Assembly (NCBI RefSeq): GCF_002870965.1
Contig: NZ_PHSO01000011.1
Coordinates: 56,887-120,886 of the forward strand
From: Tsuneonella flava
GTDB taxonomy: Bacteria > Pseudomonadota > Alphaproteobacteria > Sphingomonadales > Sphingomonadaceae
Direction: 5' to 3'
Length of the DNA: 64,000 bases
Positions 58,964-64,000 of the stretch are shown here, one piece after another. Every line of letters starts with the position of its first letter. The stretch's first letter is position 1. Under the pieces are notes generated by a model. The model ran no database searches and was not told the DNA's origin. It worked only from the letters and a program-made list of their open reading frames with translations. A program made the translations under genes and the position numbers.

Positions 58964-59473
58964 ATGTATTCGATACATAGCTGCCCCGGCGGGCAGCCCC
59001 TGGCGGAGGAATCCGTCCGGTCCGCGCCCGAGGCGGGCCTTGTCCTGCATTTGCGGGAGAACCGATCGCAGCTTTCCCAGGAAGCGCGCGTCACTTTCAC
59101 TGTCCTCATCGGCCTGTTCATGGCGATGGCGATCCTGCCCGCAATCAAGGGCGAAATGCTCGTTCCGATGTTCGCGCTCGGCACCATGGCGCTGCTGGTT
59201 GGTGCCATCGAATGGCACCAGCGCTCGCAGCCCGCTGCCGAGTGGCTAGCAATCGGGGACGATCGGCTGCGCTGGACCAGCAACCGCTGCGATCCTGTTG
59301 ACTTGCCTGCACGGGCAACGCGTCTGGTTCAGGATGAGGCCGTCCCGGCTGGTTTGCAGCTCTTCCTCGAAAGCCAGTGGCAGCGAGTCGAGATCGGACG
59401 CTGCCTCAGTCTCGAAGAAAAGCGCGCAGTCGCCACGCTGATCGCCCGCCAACTCGGGGAGGTGCGCGCATGA
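58964..59473 (+). CDS. DUF2244 membrane protein
   Basis: 169 residues with two adjacent membrane helices (TFTVLIGLFMAMAILPAI; MLVPMFALGTMALLVGAIEW) and a soluble C-terminal domain, the DUF2244 layout. Family members sit near cytochrome oxidase or copper genes. The stop overlaps the next ATG. Confidence 0.75.
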   Translation: MYSIHSCPGGQPLAEESVRSAPEAGLVLHLRENRSQLSQEARVTFTVLIGLFMAMAILPAIKGEMLVPMFALGTMALLVGAIEWHQRSQPAAEWLAIGDDRLRWTSNRCDPVDLPARATRLVQDEAVPAGLQLFLESQWQRVEIGRCLSLEEKRAVATLIARQLGEVRA

Positions 59474-59676
59474 TTTCCTCCACTCTGAGCGATCGCAAGG
59501 CACAATTGCTGCTACGCATCCGCTGGCTAGCGTGGGGCGCGATTGCGGCCCTGCTCGCCGCGCATCTCGCCGTTTCTGTTGCACAGTCGGCCCAACCCGA
59601 AATCCTGCCGCTCGAACAGTCCGCCGCTCATTTCGGCGTGACCTGCGGGTGCTCCCACAATGTGGAGACAATTTGA
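59470..59676 (+). CDS. Small membrane protein with CxCxH tail
   Basis: 68 residues. It starts at the ATG overlapping the DUF2244 stop (ATGA) and ends overlapping the PCu(A)C start (TGATG). One membrane helix (LAWGAIAALLAAHLAVSVAQ) is followed by FGVTCGCSHNVETI. The Cys-Gly-Cys-Ser-His end could bind copper. I know no family for it. Confidence 0.6.
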   Translation: MISSTLSDRKAQLLLRIRWLAWGAIAALLAAHLAVSVAQSAQPEILPLEQSAAHFGVTCGCSHNVETI

Positions 59677-60197
59677 TGTTCATTCGTAACATTTTCACCG
59701 CTACCGCTCTTGCCGGCTCGATCCTGCTTTCGGCCTGCAATTCCGCTCCGCAAGCGGAAGCGCCTACCGAGGAAGAAGCCGCCACAAGCCAGATTGCGAT
59801 CACGACTCCATGGTCGCGTGAAACCGCCGAGGGCCAGGATGCGGGCGGGGCCTTCATGACGATCGCCAACAGTGGCACCGCTGCCGACCGCCTGACCGGC
59901 GGATCGACCCCGGTGGCAGGTGAGCTGCAGGTCCACACGGTCGACATGACCGATGGCGTCATGCGCATGCGACAGCTGGAGGACGGGCTGGAAATTCCCG
60001 CTGGCGGCTCCGTCACGCTCAAGCCGGGCAGCTTTCACATCATGCTCATGCAGCTGAAGCAGCCGCTCAGGCAGGGTGAAGCCGTTCCTGTTTCGCTGAC
60101 CTTTGAAAAGGCGGGGACAGTCGAGGTCGAACTCACCGTCCAGCCCGTCGGCGCGCAAGGTCCGGCGGTCGAAACGATGGGAGGCGACGATGGCTGA
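59676..60197 (+). CDS. PCu(A)C-type periplasmic copper chaperone
   Basis: 173 residues, lipoprotein signal with lipobox LLSAC (Cys21). The copper site of the family, H-x10ish-M and H-x-M, is seen as LQVHTVDMTDGVMRM and SFHIMLM. It delivers Cu(I) to the CuA site of cytochrome oxidase, usually with SCO, which is the next gene (overlap of eight bases). Confidence 0.88.
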   Translation: MFIRNIFTATALAGSILLSACNSAPQAEAPTEEEAATSQIAITTPWSRETAEGQDAGGAFMTIANSGTAADRLTGGSTPVAGELQVHTVDMTDGVMRMRQLEDGLEIPAGGSVTLKPGSFHIMLMQLKQPLRQGEAVPVSLTFEKAGTVEVELTVQPVGAQGPAVETMGGDDG

Positions 60198-60846
60198 CCC
60201 GTTTCCCGAACTGGAGGAAGAACAGACTCCTGAGCAACAGGCCGCAGGCATGAAGACCTTCCGGATGATCGTCTGGCTGCTCGTTACGCTCGTCGCGGGC
60301 ATTGGCCTGTTCGCATTCTTCGGACCGGAACAGCACACTGCGCCGGATGAGCCGGTCAGTTACGGCGACACGGTCGGTGGTGCATTCTCACTCACGGCGC
60401 CGGATGGCTCCACGGTCACAGACCAAACGCTGTCAGGAAAGCCGTTCGCGATCTTCTTCGGCTTCACTCGCTGTCCGGACGTGTGCCCGACGACCCTTTC
60501 GCGCCTGGCCCAGTTGCGGAAGCGTATGGGGGCAGACGGGGACAAGTTCCAGATCGTCTTCGTCTCGGTCGATCCCGGATATGACAGCCCCGAGGATATC
60601 GGTCGCTATGTCGACCTGTTCGGCACGCCGATCATCGGGCTGACGGGATCGGACGAAGCAATCGCTGAAGTCGCTGCCGCTTACCACGCCTTCTACGAGA
60701 AGGTTCCAGTCGAAGGCGGCGACTACACCATCGACCACACCGCTGCCGTCTACCTCATGGATGCCGACGGCAAGCTCCAATCCATTATCGACTACCACGA
60801 AAGCCCGGACGCCTCGCTCGCCAAGCTCGAGCGACTCATCGACTGA
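60190..60846 (+). CDS. SCO family copper metallochaperone
   Basis: 218 residues. One N-terminal membrane anchor (MIVWLLVTLVAGIGLFAFFG) and a thioredoxin-like domain with Cys95 and Cys99 (TRCPDVC) and His183 (TIDHTAAVYL), the Cu ligands of SCO. It helps assemble CuA of cytochrome oxidase. It overlaps the chaperone gene upstream. Confidence 0.92.
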   Translation: MADPFPELEEEQTPEQQAAGMKTFRMIVWLLVTLVAGIGLFAFFGPEQHTAPDEPVSYGDTVGGAFSLTAPDGSTVTDQTLSGKPFAIFFGFTRCPDVCPTTLSRLAQLRKRMGADGDKFQIVFVSVDPGYDSPEDIGRYVDLFGTPIIGLTGSDEAIAEVAAAYHAFYEKVPVEGGDYTIDHTAAVYLMDADGKLQSIIDYHESPDASLAKLERLID

Positions 60847-60872
60847 CAATCAGACAACAGGGAGACACCATC

Positions 60873-62951
60873 ATGAGAATTTCCATCATCGCGCTCACGG
60901 CGGCATTGGCCGCACCGACGAGTGCCTTCGCTCAGGACCAACAGCAGGAGGGCTGGACGCCGGACACGATCATAGTGACTGGTGAACGGGACGAATACCA
61001 AGTGCAGGACGCTGGCGTGCTACGCGGACCCATCTCGATCCAGGAAACCCCGCAATCGGTGCAGGTGCTGACCAGCGCCCTGATCCAGGATCAGGAACTC
61101 AACACGCTCGATGAAGCCTTGGCGAACATATCGAACGTGACGCCATCCTTGTCTTCGGAAATCCTGCTGACCAATCCCATCGTGCGTGGTTTCCAAGCGG
61201 AGATCTTCGCCGACGGCCTGATCGGCTATGGCGATACGGCAGTGAGCGATCCCGCCAGTCTGTGGAATGTCGAGCGGATCGAGGTAGCCAAAGGGCCTAC
61301 CGCGACCTTGTTCGGCGGCGGCGTCGGCGCGCCGGTCGGCGGGCTGATCAATCTCGTCAGTAAGACCGCCAATTTCGAGAACGGTTTTTCCGGCCGTGTG
61401 CGTGTCGGCAGTTTCGACACTTACGCTATTGCGGCGGATGGTAATTTGGCTTTGTCCGACAATGCGGGAATCCGACTTGTCGGAGAATATCAGAGCGCGG
61501 GCGATTACATCGACGAGGTCGACATCGACCGAATTCTGCTCGCCCCCTCGATCCGCCTTCAGCCGGCCGAAGGCACGGAGATTGTCGGTCGCATCACCTA
61601 TTCGCGCGTGAAGCAGCTCGAATATACCGGCCTGCCTGCCACCCTGGCGGACGATCCGACGGTAATGCGTGACCGGTTCACCAGCGCCAGCGATGCCCCG
61701 CGCTCGGTCATCGAGAATTTCAGCGGCAGCCTCGATGTTACGCAACAGCTCGCCAGTGGCATCTCGGCCAGCGTCCGCGTGCGCAGATATAAGAGCAATT
61801 TCGACGAATACAGCTCCTCACCATATTTCGCCTTTTTCCCTTGCACCGGGACAGTCTGTCCCGAATTGAACGGCGTACTCCGCTCCGATGTGGGGGAATG
61901 GACGGTTGACGGATCGCTAACCGCAGAGGTCACAACCGGCGGTATCGAACATGTCCTGCTCGTGGGTGCGCAGTGGGACAAGGTTCACTATTTCGGCACC
62001 ATTGGCTCCGACCTGTTCAATGTGGGGCTGATCGACCTTGCCGACCCGGCAAGCAACCTCAACTACATCCTGCCGCCGGACGGTCCTCCCTCGATCAACG
62101 AATATTCGACCTTAGCGCTCTATGCGCAGGACCAGATAACGATTGGAGACCGCTTCCACCTGCTCGGCAGCATCCGGTACAGCCGCATGCGGATCAACGA
62201 GGTGGCAGGCGGCGTAGGCAATGACGAGGTCTATCACGAGATCAATCCGCGCATCGGCGCTACCATCGATCTCACCGAAGGCGTTTCGATTTTCGCGGGC
62301 TATGCAACCGGTTCCCGGCTGCCCCTGTTCTTCAACGGCACCAACTCGCCCATGCCTGAAGAGTCAGAGAGCTTCGAAGGCGGGCTCAAGCTGGCGCTGC
62401 CCGAATTGGGTCTGTCCGGCACGATCTCGGCCTTTAAGCTGACACGCACCAACGTGCCGACCCCTGATCCGAACACTTTCCTTACGTCGATCCAGACCGG
62501 ACGACAGGAAAGCAGTGGTCTGGAACTGGATCTGATCTACGAGCCGAGCCGGGCATTCTCGCTCCTTGCTTCCTATGGCTATGTCGATGCCAAAGTCACC
62601 GAAGACACCGTGATCCCGGTTGGCGACAGGCTGGCCCGCGTGCCGCACCATCGCGGGCGGATCGCCGCGCGATACCGCTTCCTTAACGGGGCGATGCAGG
62701 GGTTCGAGCTTGGCGCAGGCCTGACCGGTGTATCGGACGCCTATATCACGCTGCCCAACGGCGCGAAGGTGGATGGCTATGTCGTGGCAGACGCACAGGC
62801 ATCCTATGATTTCGGGTCGGTCCGCCTCGGTCTGCGCGTCGATAACCTTTTCAACCGCCGCTACTTCACCCCTTACTCCTACTACGCACAGGACGTCGTG
62901 CGCCCGGGCACTCCGCGCTCGGCCTTCGTCACTGCCGCGTTCAACTTCTGA
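60873..62951 (+). CDS. TonB-dependent receptor of the copper cluster
   Basis: 692 residues. Signal peptide ends TSAFAQ; TonB box-like DTIIVTGERDE; plug with IQETPQSVQVLTSALIQDQ, the siderophore-receptor pattern; barrel ends PRSAFVTAAFNF. It sits 26 bases after SCO, in the same direction as the copper genes. It may import a copper or iron chelate (chalkophore- or siderophore-type); substrate not shown. Confidence 0.9.
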   Translation: MRISIIALTAALAAPTSAFAQDQQQEGWTPDTIIVTGERDEYQVQDAGVLRGPISIQETPQSVQVLTSALIQDQELNTLDEALANISNVTPSLSSEILLTNPIVRGFQAEIFADGLIGYGDTAVSDPASLWNVERIEVAKGPTATLFGGGVGAPVGGLINLVSKTANFENGFSGRVRVGSFDTYAIAADGNLALSDNAGIRLVGEYQSAGDYIDEVDIDRILLAPSIRLQPAEGTEIVGRITYSRVKQLEYTGLPATLADDPTVMRDRFTSASDAPRSVIENFSGSLDVTQQLASGISASVRVRRYKSNFDEYSSSPYFAFFPCTGTVCPELNGVLRSDVGEWTVDGSLTAEVTTGGIEHVLLVGAQWDKVHYFGTIGSDLFNVGLIDLADPASNLNYILPPDGPPSINEYSTLALYAQDQITIGDRFHLLGSIRYSRMRINEVAGGVGNDEVYHEINPRIGATIDLTEGVSIFAGYATGSRLPLFFNGTNSPMPEESESFEGGLKLALPELGLSGTISAFKLTRTNVPTPDPNTFLTSIQTGRQESSGLELDLIYEPSRAFSLLASYGYVDAKVTEDTVIPVGDRLARVPHHRGRIAARYRFLNGAMQGFELGAGLTGVSDAYITLPNGAKVDGYVVADAQASYDFGSVRLGLRVDNLFNRRYFTPYSYYAQDVVRPGTPRSAFVTAAFNF

Positions 62952-62967
62952 CGAAAGGACTGGTTAG

Positions 62968-63834
62968 ATGACCATCGACAGACGCGCCCTCCTGGGCGGA
63001 ATAACCGGGGCAGCGATGCTCGCCCCCTTCCTCGCGCTCGAGCGCGCCATGGCGCAAACCGCCAGCGCTGCGAGCGGCAGTCCTTCATTGGAAGAGCAGC
63101 AGGCCATGGCAGCCCAGCATGATACGATCATGCAAGACCTGCTGGGCGAAAACTTGTTCCGGCAGGAAGAGATAGCGATGCTGGTCTATCCCAAGTTCAC
63201 GGCACTGGACCTGGTGGGGCCGCATTATTTCTTCGCCTGTCTGTTCGGGGCCAAGGTACATCTGGTGACGACCGAGGCAGACCTCTCGCCGCTTGCTTCC
63301 GACCTCGGCCTCGCCATAGCGCCAACCATGCGCATGCGGGACGTGCCTGCCGATCTCGACGTTCTGTTCGTGCCCGGTGGTACCGAAGGCACTCTGGCAG
63401 CCATGGCGCGCCCGGATGTGATGAGCTGGGTGCGTGATCGCGCTTCGCGGGCCAGACATATCACCAGCGTCTGTACTGGGTCGATGATCCTCGCAAAAGC
63501 GGGCTTGCTGCAAGGCAAGCAGGCGACCTCGCACTGGGTGACAAGGCCGGTTTTGGCCGACTACGGCGCCACGCCGGTGGATGAGCGCGTGGTCAAGGAT
63601 GGCAACATTGTCACCGGCGCAGGCGTTTCTGCTGGTCTGGATTTTGCCATCGCACTGGTCGAAATGCTGCGCGGCCGCAACTACGCCGAAGCGCTGGTGT
63701 TGCAGGCCGAATACGCGCCTGAGCCACCGATCAGGGCCGGAACACTCGACACCACTTCGCCAGATGTCGGCAACATGATGAACCTGATGTTCGCCCCGGT
63801 TGCGGAACAATTTCGGGCTCTTTCCGCCAGCTAG
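62968..63834 (+). CDS. Tat-exported DJ-1/PfpI family protein
   Basis: 288 residues. The N-terminus TIDRRALLGGITGAAMLAP has a twin-arginine signal. The glutamine-amidotransferase-like fold has IAMLVYPKFTALDLVGP and the nucleophile elbow SVCTGSMILAKAG with Cys169. Family members act as isonitrile hydratases, proteases or chaperones. Export and the copper context are unusual. It is 16 bases after the receptor and likely cotranscribed. Confidence 0.85.
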   Translation: MTIDRRALLGGITGAAMLAPFLALERAMAQTASAASGSPSLEEQQAMAAQHDTIMQDLLGENLFRQEEIAMLVYPKFTALDLVGPHYFFACLFGAKVHLVTTEADLSPLASDLGLAIAPTMRMRDVPADLDVLFVPGGTEGTLAAMARPDVMSWVRDRASRARHITSVCTGSMILAKAGLLQGKQATSHWVTRPVLADYGATPVDERVVKDGNIVTGAGVSAGLDFAIALVEMLRGRNYAEALVLQAEYAPEPPIRAGTLDTTSPDVGNMMNLMFAPVAEQFRALSAS

Positions 63835-63969
63835 GCTCTGGCGCGGGAAGCACAGCGATTGCCGGGAGTTGTAATACCACTCTCGGCTTCGCAAATCTCG
63901 TAAGGTCCTTCAGGCGCGAGGTCGGGTAACATTTCCAAGGCTATCCGTTTGAACCGGACCGTCAGCCTG

Positions 63970-64000
63970 CGGCCCAATTATGGCCCTTCATCTCACAGCT
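63970..64000. repeat. Start of a third repeat copy at window edge
   Basis: 28 of 31 bases match 56316-56346. Cut by the window end; the tRNA-Thr scar is expected near 64,140. Confidence 0.6.

Overview
The window looks like a chromosomal segment of an alphaproteobacterium of the order Sphingomonadales, probably Erythrobacteraceae or a close relative. The reasons are the gene order of the ribosomal superoperon, a rpmF-plsX-fabH-ihfA-merR cluster, the bifunctional cysNC, the long Arg/Gly-rich N-terminus of S5, and the many TonB-dependent receptors. No 16S rRNA or complete tRNA gene is present, so this placement rests on protein features only.

Layout. (1) 1-3.65 kb: the end of a DUF4403-type protein, a TRIC-type channel and two related small exported proteins. 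(2) 3.8-24.6 kb, all on the minus strand: the translation cluster rpsL-rpsG-fusA-tuf, then the S10, spc and alpha blocks from rpsJ to rplQ with secY and adk. An SRPBCC-type exported protein sits between adk and rpsM. Several gaps in the cluster hold hairpins that look like terminators, attenuators or REP-type repeats. (3) 25-28.7 kb: a MAPEG protein and the divergent rpmF-plsX-fabH-ihfA-merR cluster. (4) 28.8-30.5 kb: an AT-rich accessory patch with a MITE-like element, a small peptide with a classical double-glycine leader, and a PrsW-like membrane protein. (5) 30.5-35.3 kb: sulfate activation and PAP recycling (cysD, cysNC, cysQ) with a divergent LuxR-type regulator. (6) 35.4-41.5 kb: a TonB-dependent receptor, an exported S9 peptidase and a divergent LysR regulator, probably a peptide-scavenging module. 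(7) 41.7-46.1 kb: a Fur-box-preceded siderophore uptake operon. (8) 46.5-50.5 kb: a YadA-like trimeric autotransporter divergent from a regulator-like protein that joins a Phd/YefM-like N-terminus to two PAS domains.

(9) 50.8-64 kb: an accessory zone built from tandem units. Two ~0.37-kb direct repeats (50843-51228 and 56419-56781) each carry the 3' half of a tRNA-Thr(CGT) gene, and the start of a third copy is seen at the right edge. Unit one holds cspA, a second-type infA, small hypothetical genes and a 3'-truncated sensor histidine kinase. Unit two holds an orphan RHS toxin tip (HNH nuclease) with a DUF2185/Imm33-type immunity gene and a broken RHS remnant. It also holds a copper-handling cluster: DUF2946, DUF2244, a CxCxH mini-protein, PCu(A)C chaperone, SCO, TonB receptor and a Tat-exported DJ-1/PfpI protein.

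The leads most worth following are the double-glycine peptide with its PrsW-like neighbour, the Phd-like/PAS regulator with a perfect palindrome upstream, the tandem tRNA-Thr scars, and the arginine at S12 position 88, a position linked to streptomycin resistance in other bacteria.
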